DNA of 13,870 nt from Desulfovibrio sp. (GTDB lineage: Bacteria; Desulfobacterota; Desulfovibrionia; Desulfovibrionales; Desulfovibrionaceae): NCBI GenBank assembly GCA_031281815.1, contig JAITEY010000122.1, positions 1 through 13,870 on the forward strand, given 5' to 3'. Numbering within the stretch: the stretch's first letter is position 1; the number at the start of each line of letters is the position of its first letter. Of the stretch, positions 8,039 through 13,870 are shown piece by piece. Under the pieces are notes generated by a model. That model was given only the letters and a program-made list of their open reading frames with translations. It was not told the origin of the DNA and searched no databases. Both the position numbers and the translations under genes were made by a program.

Positions 8039-9223
8039 ATGGATAACGGACTACCCCTGGGATTTCGACTGAGCGTTGCGGAAGCCGCTTTCAAAAAACC
8101 CGGCCGCAACGACTTGGCCCTGCTTCTGAGCGACAGGCCGGCCGCCGCCGCGGGCCTGTTCACCACCAACAAGTTTCAGGCCGCTCCGGTGCTGACGGGG
8201 CGGGAACGGCTGCGCCTCTCTCCGACCGCCCGCGCCGTGCTCGTCAATGCCGGCCAGGCCAACGCCTGCACCGGCGAAGAAGGCATGCTCCGCTGCCGGC
8301 AAAGCCTGGAAATGACCGCCTCCCTGTTGGACATCAACCCCGACGACATACTCCCGGCCTCAACCGGCGTCATCGGCGCGCAGATGGACATGCAGGCGTG
8401 GGAACGCGCCCTGCCGGCCCTTGCGGGCAATCTCGGCCGGGCGGCACTCGAAGACTTCGCTTCCGCAATCATGACCACCGACGCCTTTCCCAAGTACGCC
8501 CGGCGCACGCTGCGCATCGGCAACGAACAACCCGTCGGGATTGCCGGGGTCGCCAAGGGCGCGGGCATGATCTGCCCCAACATGGCGACCATGCTCTCCG
8601 TCGTATTCTGCGACGCCGTCATAGACCCCGGCGCATGGCGGGCCTTGCTCGCGAAAGCCGTTGACGCGAGCTTCAACCGGGTCAGCGTCGACGGCGACAC
8701 CAGCACCAACGACACCCTCTACGGTCTGGCCAACGGCGCATCGGGCGTGAGCATTGCCGGCACGCGGGAGGCCGCGCTCGAAAAGATTCTGACCGAAGTG
8801 CTGGAAGAATTGGCCTATATGCTGGTCAAAGACGGCGAAGGGGCAACCAAGGTCATGCACATAGATATCGTCGGCGCGGTAAACGACGCCGACGCTGAAC
8901 GGGCCGCGCGCGCCGTGGGCGGTTCCCAACTGGTCAAAACGGCCATGTTCGGCAAAGACGCCAACTGGGGACGCGTGATTTGCGCCCTGGGCCGCTCCGG
9001 TGCGGTGTTCAATCCCGACGACGTGGTGTTCGAACTCTGCGGCGTGGTGATGTTCTCCGACGGCAAGCCGTCGCCCCATAACGAAGAACTGCCCGCCTCC
9101 GCCCTGGAACAGCGCGATATACGCATGGAACTGCGCCTGGGCCGCGGTCCGGGCAAGTACCGGCTCCTGGCCTCCGACCTGACGCACGACTATGTGAGCA
9201 TCAATTCGGACTACCGCAGTTAG
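8039..9223 (+). CDS. argJ: Bifunctional glutamate/ornithine N-acetyltransferase ArgJ
   Basis: ArgJ transfers acetyl from N-acetylornithine to glutamate, recycling the acetyl group in arginine biosynthesis; some members also use acetyl-CoA. The precursor cleaves itself into two chains before a threonine. That site is visible as KGAGMICPNMATML (173-186), with cleavage expected between A183 and T184. Other family marks are STGVIG (108-113), the TTD of MTTDAFPK (145-152), DGDTSTNDT, DANWGR and the ending YVSINSDYRS. Length is 394 residues, normal for the family. The ATG at 8039 follows AAGG (8027-8030) by 8 nt; this ribosome site overlaps the stop of the glycosyltransferase gene. The frame is open further upstream, but only over that gene. 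From sequence I cannot decide between the monofunctional and bifunctional forms. Confidence 0.96.
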   Translation: MDNGLPLGFRLSVAEAAFKKPGRNDLALLLSDRPAAAAGLFTTNKFQAAPVLTGRERLRLSPTARAVLVNAGQANACTGEEGMLRCRQSLEMTASLLDINPDDILPASTGVIGAQMDMQAWERALPALAGNLGRAALEDFASAIMTTDAFPKYARRTLRIGNEQPVGIAGVAKGAGMICPNMATMLSVVFCDAVIDPGAWRALLAKAVDASFNRVSVDGDTSTNDTLYGLANGASGVSIAGTREAALEKILTEVLEELAYMLVKDGEGATKVMHIDIVGAVNDADAERAARAVGGSQLVKTAMFGKDANWGRVICALGRSGAVFNPDDVVFELCGVVMFSDGKPSPHNEELPASALEQRDIRMELRLGRGPGKYRLLASDLTHDYVSINSDYRS

Positions 9224-9235
9224 TACAGCGTCCTG

Positions 9236-9389
9236 TTTTTACGCCTCCGGCGGCCGGGGCGCTGCCCCGGTCCCCGCCGGGGGAAATGATTTCCCCAGTC
9301 GGCCCTGCGCCGGCTCAGGCCGACTCCCCTCATTGGGGCTGATGCGAGAATTCAGCGGATGCGCATCTTCACTTCGGTGCGCCGCTGAA
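9236..9389. repeat. Cluster of GC-rich hairpins downstream of argJ (palindromic repeat copy 1)
   Basis: Consecutive palindromes fill this non-coding stretch. CCGGCGG+CCGGGGC (9247-9260) pairs with GCCCCGG (9264-9270) and CCGCCGG (9274-9280). GGGGAAA/TTTCCCC (9280-9296) has a 3-nt loop. AGTCGGCC/GGCCGACT (9297-9325) is a perfect 8-bp stem. CCCC/GGGG spans 9326-9338. A 12-bp stem with a 3-nt bulge follows: TTCAGCG..GCGCA with TGCGCCGCTGAA (9351-9389). The first 25 nt recur exactly at 13231. The block may terminate argJ transcription (a short TTTT follows at 9393-9396) or be a dispersed REP-like element. Confidence 0.75.
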
Positions 9390-9427
9390 AAATTTTCGCG
9401 GTGTCGGCGGAACATGCCCGCGTGAGA

Positions 9428-9455
9428 TTGACATTCATTTTCTTTTTGCTATGGT
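9428..9455 (+). promoter_or_regulatory. Sigma70-type promoter of the metal-transport operon
   Basis: A perfect TTGACA (9428-9433) and TATGGT (9450-9455) are separated by 16 nt of T-rich spacer. The start of transcription would fall near 9462, about 37 nt before the ATG at 9499. No clear operator or riboswitch is visible between them, so metal control, if any, cannot be read from the sequence. Confidence 0.65.
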
Positions 9456-9498
9456 GACGCCTCGGCGCCGCGCAACCTCAAACCAAAAGGATGGAATC

Positions 9499-9753
9499 AT
9501 GTTCAGCGGAAATCTATGGAAGTACGGTCTGGCCGTGGGAGCCGGAGTGCTCGTCGGAGCGCTCGGAGCGGTGTTGCTTTCCCGCAACGATGTCGCGGTG
9601 AAAAAAACCGTTGCCTCGCTGTTGAGCCGCGGCCTGGACGTCAAGGACAAAGCTGCGGAACTGGTGGAGACCGCCAAAGAAAATATCGACGATCTTGCCG
9701 CGGAGGCCAGACATAAGCAGGAACAGCGCAAAGCGCAGGAACAGTCTTCGTGA
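9499..9753 (+). CDS. Small one-helix membrane protein, PacL/DUF1490-like partner of the ATPase
   Basis: This 84-residue protein has a glycine-rich N-terminal membrane helix (about 9-28, YGLAVGAGVLVGALGAVLLS). A charged, probably helical tail follows, containing RGLDVKDKAAELVE and IDDLAAEARHKQEQ. The layout (TM helix, then an Ala-rich segment ending in AEAR) resembles mycobacterial PacL proteins. Those are encoded beside P1B ATPases such as CtpC and act as metal-binding chaperone or scaffold partners. The Asp/His-rich C-terminal metal motif of PacL1 is absent; the tail here is Gln/Lys-rich with a single His. The ATG at 9499 follows AAGGA (9487-9491) by 7 nt. An in-frame ATG at 9451 lies within the promoter and is rejected. 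The gene overlaps the ATPase start by 4 nt (GTGA), indicating coupled translation. Homology to PacL is inferred from memory, not from a search. Confidence 0.75.
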   Translation: MFSGNLWKYGLAVGAGVLVGALGAVLLSRNDVAVKKTVASLLSRGLDVKDKAAELVETAKENIDDLAAEARHKQEQRKAQEQSS

Positions 9754-11852
9754 GCAGGGCGGGTCGCCGCCGCGCCGCTGTAACGGCGACGCGGGATTGC
9801 GCCGCCTGCTGTCCGGACGGATACCGGGTCGTACACGACATACCGGGACGCTTCCGTTTGCGGCCCATACCGGGAAGCGGTCCGGACGGCGGCGGGGAGA
9901 CGGTAAAGCGGCTTCTTGCCGTTATCCGGAAGAGTTTTCCCGGCGCGGAGGTCGACGTATCCGCCCGCACGGGGAGCATTCTGGTCAGGTACGGGGTTGC
10001 AGGCGTCCCTCTGAAGGCGTCCCGGCCCTCGACGCCGGCCGTACGCAATCCCATACCGGGCAAGCTGCGCAGTTTTTTTTACCCGCGCGTCTTCACCTTT
10101 GCCGTAGCCGTCCTGCGCGCCGTCCCGTACATTTTCAGCGGTCTCAAAGCCGTCCTGCGCGGCAGGTTGAACCTGGAAGCGCTGGACGCGACCGCCCTTG
10201 TCTTCTGTCTCGTGCGGCGGGATTTCAACACCTTGGCCTCGTTGACGTTTTTCTTCGCCCTCGGTGAATATCTCACGGAATGGACGCGCAAAAAGTCGCG
10301 GGTCAGCCTGGAAAAAAGCCTGGCCCTGCATGTGGACGCCGTGTGGGTGCGACGCGACGGCGTAGAGATGAGCGTTCCCTACATGGAAGTGCAGGTGGGC
10401 GACCATGTCGTCGTGCGGGCCGGGTCCGCCGTGCCCGTGGACGGGACGGTGCTGAGCGGCGAAGGTATGATCAACCAGGCTTCCATGACCGGCGAGTCAC
10501 AGCCCGTACACCGCGGCGCCCGCGCTTCCGTCTATGCCGGCACGGTGCTGGAGGAAGGGGAACTTATCGTCAAGGCGACGAAAGTGGGCGGCAATACCCG
10601 CATTCACGCGCTGGTCCGGGCCATTGAGGACTCGGAAACGCTGAAGGCCGCGGTCCAGAGCCGTTATGAACGCATGGCCGACGCCGTTGTCCCCTACAAT
10701 TTCCTGGCGGGCGGCCTTGTGTACGGCGCGAGCCGGGATGTCATACGCACCAGTTCCGTGTTTCTTGTGGACTATTCCTGCGCGCTTCGTCTGCTCGCGC
10801 CTCTGGCCGTGCTGACCGCCGTCCGGGAAGCCTCCGACGCCGGCGTCCTGATCAAGGGCGGCAAGTTCATGGAAGCCCTTGCCCTGGCCGACGTCGTGGT
10901 TTTCGACAAAACGGGCACGCTCACCGAAGCCCGGCCGACGCTGGTGGACGTCATACCCTTCGACGGAACGGACAGTGACCGCATCCTGCGTCTCGCCGCC
11001 TGCCTTGAGGAGCATTTCGTCCATCCCGTGGGGCAGGCCGTGGTGCGCGCCTCGGAAAGCAAAGGCTTGAAGCACAAGGAAGAGCATACCGAAGTCCATT
11101 TCGTCGTCGCCCACGGTATTGCGTCCACCTGGCAGGGCAAGAAGCTGTGTCTCGGCAGCCGGCATTTTATTTGTGAAGACAACGGCGTTCGGCCGAGCGC
11201 CGCGCAACAGACCGTCATCGACCGGGAAACCGAAAAAGGTCGCTCCGTTCTGTACCTGAGCATCGACGACAAGCTTGCCGGAATTCTGCTGATTGAGGAC
11301 GCCCTGCGCGCCGAGGCCCCGGCCGTTGTGCGTGCGCTGTATGCCGGCGGTTTCAAGCGGGTGATCATGCTTACGGGCGACGGAGAAAAAACCGCCGCCG
11401 CCATAGCCGCGCAGGCGGGCATACGTGAATTCAGGGCGCGTATGCTTCCCGAAAGCAAGGCTGCCTTCATCCGCAAGCTGAAACAGGACGGATTCACCGT
11501 GGTCATGGTCGGCGACGGCATCAATGATTCTCCCGCGCTTTCCGCGGCGCATGCGGGCATAGCCATGGCCGAAGGCGCGGATATCGCGCGCGAAGTCGCC
11601 GATATCGTGCTGCTCAACGGGAAACTGGAAGGTCTGCTCCTTGCCGAACACATTTCCCATGCGATGTTGCGGAGAATCCGCTCCGGGTTTCGGACTTCCC
11701 TGCTCTGGAACAGCGTTTTCATGCTGGGAGGGCTTGCGGGGCTGCTCAGCCCGCGTGTTTCGGCCTTTCTCCACAACGCGGCCACGGCGGCCGTCGCCGT
11801 CTCAAGCATGCGTCCCTACCTGCGCGGCGACGAGACACAACAGCCGCAGTGA
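9750..11852 (+). CDS. P1B-type metal-transporting ATPase, CtpC-like
   Basis: This predicted inner-membrane ATPase (700 residues) probably exports a transition metal. CtpC-like resemblance suggests Mn or Zn, but specificity is not proven. An N-terminal domain (about 25-85, HDIPGRFRLRP and RTGSILVRYG) looks like a heavy-metal-associated fold lacking the CxxC. A separate C17-A-A-C20-C21 cluster precedes it. Catalytic motifs are complete: TGES (247-250), DKTGT with D386, an HP motif in EHFVHPVG (421-428), TGDGEKT (542-548) and GDGIND (588-593). The usual CPC of the ion-binding helix is replaced by D341-Y342-S343-C344. The C-terminal helix pair ends with LSPRVSAFLHNAATAAVAVSS, similar to CtpC. Hydrophobic segments lie near 112-136, 145-175, 315-358 and 649-690. 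The GTG start follows AGGA (9737-9740) by 9 nt and overlaps the small membrane protein gene. Confidence 0.92.
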   Translation: MSRAGRRRAAVTATRDCAACCPDGYRVVHDIPGRFRLRPIPGSGPDGGGETVKRLLAVIRKSFPGAEVDVSARTGSILVRYGVAGVPLKASRPSTPAVRNPIPGKLRSFFYPRVFTFAVAVLRAVPYIFSGLKAVLRGRLNLEALDATALVFCLVRRDFNTLASLTFFFALGEYLTEWTRKKSRVSLEKSLALHVDAVWVRRDGVEMSVPYMEVQVGDHVVVRAGSAVPVDGTVLSGEGMINQASMTGESQPVHRGARASVYAGTVLEEGELIVKATKVGGNTRIHALVRAIEDSETLKAAVQSRYERMADAVVPYNFLAGGLVYGASRDVIRTSSVFLVDYSCALRLLAPLAVLTAVREASDAGVLIKGGKFMEALALADVVVFDKTGTLTEARPTLVDVIPFDGTDSDRILRLAACLEEHFVHPVGQAVVRASESKGLKHKEEHTEVHFVVAHGIASTWQGKKLCLGSRHFICEDNGVRPSAAQQTVIDRETEKGRSVLYLSIDDKLAGILLIEDALRAEAPAVVRALYAGGFKRVIMLTGDGEKTAAAIAAQAGIREFRARMLPESKAAFIRKLKQDGFTVVMVGDGINDSPALSAAHAGIAMAEGADIAREVADIVLLNGKLEGLLLAEHISHAMLRRIRSGFRTSLLWNSVFMLGGLAGLLSPRVSAFLHNAATAAVAVSSMRPYLRGDETQQPQ

Positions 11853-11874
11853 GCAACCGAACTCCCGCGCGCAG

Positions 11875-11900
11875 GCGCCGGTTCCGGGCGCATTGTCTTT
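11875..11900 (+). terminator. Weak candidate terminator after the ATPase gene
   Basis: GCGCC (11875-11879) and GGCGC (11887-11891) form a 5-bp GC stem with a 7-nt loop, followed by ATTGTCTTTT. The stem is short and the T tract imperfect. The T tract also overlaps the proposed -35 box of the next promoter, so this is only a possibility. Confidence 0.3.
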
Positions 11901-11921
11901 TGCGCCGTGCGCCGGTATAGT
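11893..11921 (+). promoter_or_regulatory. Promoter of the epimerase operon with an overlapping inverted repeat
   Basis: TTGTCT (11893-11898) and TATAGT (11916-11921) are 17 nt apart. GTATA (11915-11919) and TATAC (11927-11931) form an inverted repeat that straddles the -10 box and could be an operator. Transcription would begin near 11928, leaving a leader of about 70 nt before the ATG at 12000. Confidence 0.5.
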
Positions 11922-11999
11922 ACGCGTATACTGTTTACCGTTTCACGGGCACAACCGTGCCTGCGTGATACGGCAGGTATTCGTCGCGGGAGAAGAAAG

Positions 12000-12935
12000 A
12001 TGGCTCTGTATCTGGTGACCGGCACGGCCGGCTTTATCGGCGCGGCTCTCGCCGCGGCGCTCCTGCGCGAAGGCCACGACGTCGTGGGCGCGGATAACCT
12101 GAGTACCGGATTCAGAGAAAACGTGCCGGCCGGAACGCGCTTTTTTTACGGCGACTGCGGCGCTCCCGACCTGTACGACGGGATTCTGCCCGCGTTGCCG
12201 TACGACGCGGTGTTCCATATAGCGGGACAGAGCAGCGGCGAAATCAGTTTCGACGACCCTGTCTACGATTTGCAGGCCAATGCGGTATCCACCCTGCGCC
12301 TGTTGCGTTTTGCCCTGAACAACGGCTGTACGCGTTTCATTTATGCCGGAAGCATGTCCGTCTACGGGGTTCAGCCGGATGCGCCGGTGCGCGAGGACGC
12401 CCCGTGCCGCCCGCAGTCCTTTTACGGGGTAAGCAAACTGGCGAGCGAGCGTTATCTGCAGTTGCACGAGCAGTTCGGCGTGCGCTTCACTTCGTTGCGC
12501 CTTTTCAACGTCTACGGGCCGGGCCAGAACATGACCAACATGCGCCAGGGCATGGTCAGCATCTTCATGTCCATGATGCTTGAGAGCGGGCATATCCACG
12601 TCAAGGGCCGACCCGACCGCTACCGCGATTTCGTCTACATAGACGACGTGGTGCGGGCGTTTACCGCCTGCCTCGCCCGGCGGGAATCCGAAGGACGCAT
12701 CATGAACATCGGCGGCAGCGGCAGACTGACGGTCGGCGCCCTGGCCGACAAACTCACGGCCCTGTCCCCGACGCCGGTAAGCGTCGAGTATGCCGGCGGC
12801 ACGCCGGGCGACCTGCACGGCATATACGCCGACATTTCCCTTGCCCGCGAATGCCTCGGCTATACCCCGCAAGTGAGTCCGGACGAAGGCTTGGCCCGCA
12901 TGTACGCCGCGCTTACGGCGCGGAGCCCGGCCTGA
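12000..12935 (+). CDS. NAD-dependent nucleotide-sugar epimerase/dehydratase (extended SDR)
   Basis: This is a 311-residue member of the extended short-chain dehydrogenase family that includes GalE, WbpP and related enzymes. It acts on a nucleotide sugar for surface polysaccharide. The Rossmann motif TGTAGFIG is at 7-14, with D32 (GADNLSTG) as the likely NAD-selecting acid. The active site is SMSVYG (118-123) and Y142-GVSK146. Substrate-side motifs are RLFNVYGPGQN (167-177) and RDFVYIDDV (209-217). Length is normal for the family. The ATG at 12000 follows GGAG (11989-11992) by 7 nt and puts the Rossmann motif at the N-terminus; the frame is open back to 11907. The stop overlaps the next start as TGATG, indicating coupling. 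The exact substrate cannot be told; a UDP-glucose or UDP-GlcNAc 4-epimerase is the simplest guess. Confidence 0.88.
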   Translation: MALYLVTGTAGFIGAALAAALLREGHDVVGADNLSTGFRENVPAGTRFFYGDCGAPDLYDGILPALPYDAVFHIAGQSSGEISFDDPVYDLQANAVSTLRLLRFALNNGCTRFIYAGSMSVYGVQPDAPVREDAPCRPQSFYGVSKLASERYLQLHEQFGVRFTSLRLFNVYGPGQNMTNMRQGMVSIFMSMMLESGHIHVKGRPDRYRDFVYIDDVVRAFTACLARRESEGRIMNIGGSGRLTVGALADKLTALSPTPVSVEYAGGTPGDLHGIYADISLARECLGYTPQVSPDEGLARMYAALTARSPA

Positions 12936-13870
12936 TGCGCCCTGAAGGCCGCCCGGGGGAACTTTTCGCGGCCTTTTCGCGTATCAATGCGCGGGCGTTC
13001 AGGGATGACCGCCTTGTTTCCTGTCCCGTGCTGTCCAAAGCCCCCGACAACGGCGATGTGCTGCGGCATTTTCTGGCGCCGGGGCCGCGCAGGCCGCGCG
13101 GGCCGTTCTTCCTGTTCAAAACGGTATTGCGGTACGCGGCCGCCAATGTCGGGCACCTGCTCTTCATGCTCTGCGCGGCCCTGTTCATCCGCCTCCTGCG
13201 CTTCAGAATGCCGGCTGCTTTGCGAAATGGTTTTTACGCCTCCGGCGGCCGGGGCTCCGCCCCGGACCCGGCAGGTCGACCCGAGCCGGCGCAGGGTCGA
13301 TTGATTCCCCCTGCACCCCCCATTTGTGAAGGCGTAGTTTCAAAGGTAAAACGCTCCACGGGCGAAGCGGCGAACAGTGAAGAAGAATTGCTGATTCTGG
13401 ACAGCTTCGCCGTGCTGCCTTCCTTGGCCCGCGAGGGCGTATACCGCGAACTGTACCTCGTCGGGCTTGAAGACGCCGCGCGCGCCGCGGGCCGTGAAGT
13501 TGTGACCCTGCTCCGCCTTTACGGCAGCCGCGACCCGCGCGTACTGTGGAAAGCCCTCCGGGTGCTTGCGCGCAAAGGCGACGCCCTGACCGAAGTACAC
13601 CTGCTGACCTGCGCGGACTGGGCGCGGCTTCTGCTGCACATGCTGCTGTATCCCGTCTCTCTCGCGCGCCTTGTCCGTTCCCTGCGCAAGCATGAAGGTG
13701 CTTTACGGCAGCGCGGCAACGACCCGAACCTTGAACGCGGGGCATCTCTGCCGTTCCCTTCCCCGGAGGAATGCATCCGCGAAGCCCTGATCGACTGTGC
13801 CGGGCAGTGCGTGCTGATCGGAGAATCCAGACGTCTGGCCGCCCGCCGTTTGGCCTTTCTGCTTTCATCC
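12935..13870 (+). CDS. Partial gene, putative surface-carbohydrate protein with in-frame repeat insertion
   Basis: One frame stays open from the ATG at 12935, coupled to the epimerase stop as TGATG, through the right window edge (312 codons seen). Residues 64-89 are hydrophobic (VGHLLFMLCAALFIRLL). Residues about 100-131 come from the palindromic repeat at 13231-13325 and are rich in Gly, Pro and Arg. A more ordinary domain starts near 151: ELLILDSFAVLPSL, then YRELYLVGLEDAAR and VHLLTCADWARLLLHMLL. The style recalls large surface-carbohydrate biosynthesis proteins, such as the family named TIGR04326, but I am not certain. Coupling to a sugar epimerase supports a glycan role. No catalytic motif is visible in the part seen. 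The real C-terminus lies outside the window. Confidence 0.7.
   Translation, partial: MRPEGRPGELFAAFSRINARAFRDDRLVSCPVLSKAPDNGDVLRHFLAPGPRRPRGPFFLFKTVLRYAAANVGHLLFMLCAALFIRLLRFRMPAALRNGFYASGGRGSAPDPAGRPEPAQGRLIPPAPPICEGVVSKVKRSTGEAANSEEELLILDSFAVLPSLAREGVYRELYLVGLEDAARAAGREVVTLLRLYGSRDPRVLWKALRVLARKGDALTEVHLLTCADWARLLLHMLLYPVSLARLVRSLRKHEGALRQRGNDPNLERGASLPFPSPEECIREALIDCAGQCVLIGESRRLAARRLAFLLSS
13231..13325. repeat. Palindromic repeat copy 2, inside a coding region
   Basis: Positions 13231-13255 are identical to 9236-9260. The matching hairpin CCGGGGC/GCCCCGG is at 13249-13265, with loop TCC instead of GCT. A second hairpin, TCGACCC/GGGTCGA (13276-13300), has the loop GAGCCGGCGCA. That loop corresponds to the reverse complement of the loop in copy 1. 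The right boundary near 13325 is approximate. The reading frame stays open through the element. Confidence 0.8.

Noticed and set aside
10497..11809. Long minus-strand frames (10497-11774 and 10772-11809) opposite the ATPase
   Set aside because: They are antisense to a gene with complete P-type ATPase motifs and have no motifs of their own.
13203..13868. 221-codon minus-strand open frame at the right edge
   Set aside because: The plus-strand frame coupled to the epimerase is open over the whole region and has a more protein-like composition; the minus frame is Arg/Ala-rich.

Overview
The window is GC-rich chromosomal DNA of a Gram-negative bacterium. All protein genes lie on the plus strand, and one tRNA gene points left at the left edge. 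KdsD (Kdo synthesis for LPS), an orphan histidine kinase with cysteine-bearing PAS domains, ArgJ and a characteristic GC-rich palindromic repeat together suggest Desulfovibrionaceae or a close desulfobacterial relative. That placement is inference from gene style, not from a database match.

Layout, left to right. (1) tRNA-Leu(GAG), minus strand, 1-88, with a promoter divergent from the next operon. (2) An operon of kdsD (arabinose-5-phosphate isomerase) and der (double-domain ribosome-assembly GTPase), overlapping by 4 nt. A two-PAS histidine kinase without a linked response regulator follows. (3) A 675-residue acidic, Pro/Ala-rich, coiled-coil protein of unknown function with internal DNA repeats. 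(4) A family 4-type glycosyltransferase followed 11 nt later by argJ (ornithine acetyltransferase). (5) A 275-bp intergenic region packed with hairpins and ending in a good sigma70-type promoter. (6) A two-gene metal-transport operon: a small one-helix membrane protein overlapping a P1B-type ATPase. In architecture it recalls the mycobacterial PacL1/CtpC pair. (7) A second promoter and a two-gene surface-carbohydrate unit: an NAD-dependent sugar epimerase/dehydratase and a translationally coupled gene that runs off the right edge.

The themes are envelope polysaccharide (kdsD, glycosyltransferase, epimerase, last gene), metal export (small membrane protein plus ATPase) and housekeeping (tRNA, der, argJ). 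The most interesting items are three. First, a GC-rich palindromic repeat occurs once in the argJ downstream region and again, still open in frame, inside the last gene, where it appears to add about 30 residues; one of its hairpins is in opposite orientation in the two copies. Second, the small membrane protein/ATPase pair has a YSC motif in place of the usual CPC and a non-canonical N-terminal domain. Third, the large unknown protein carries repeated short acidic-leucine motifs ahead of a tandem-repeat coiled coil. I saw no CRISPR array, insertion sequence, phage gene or evident defence system.
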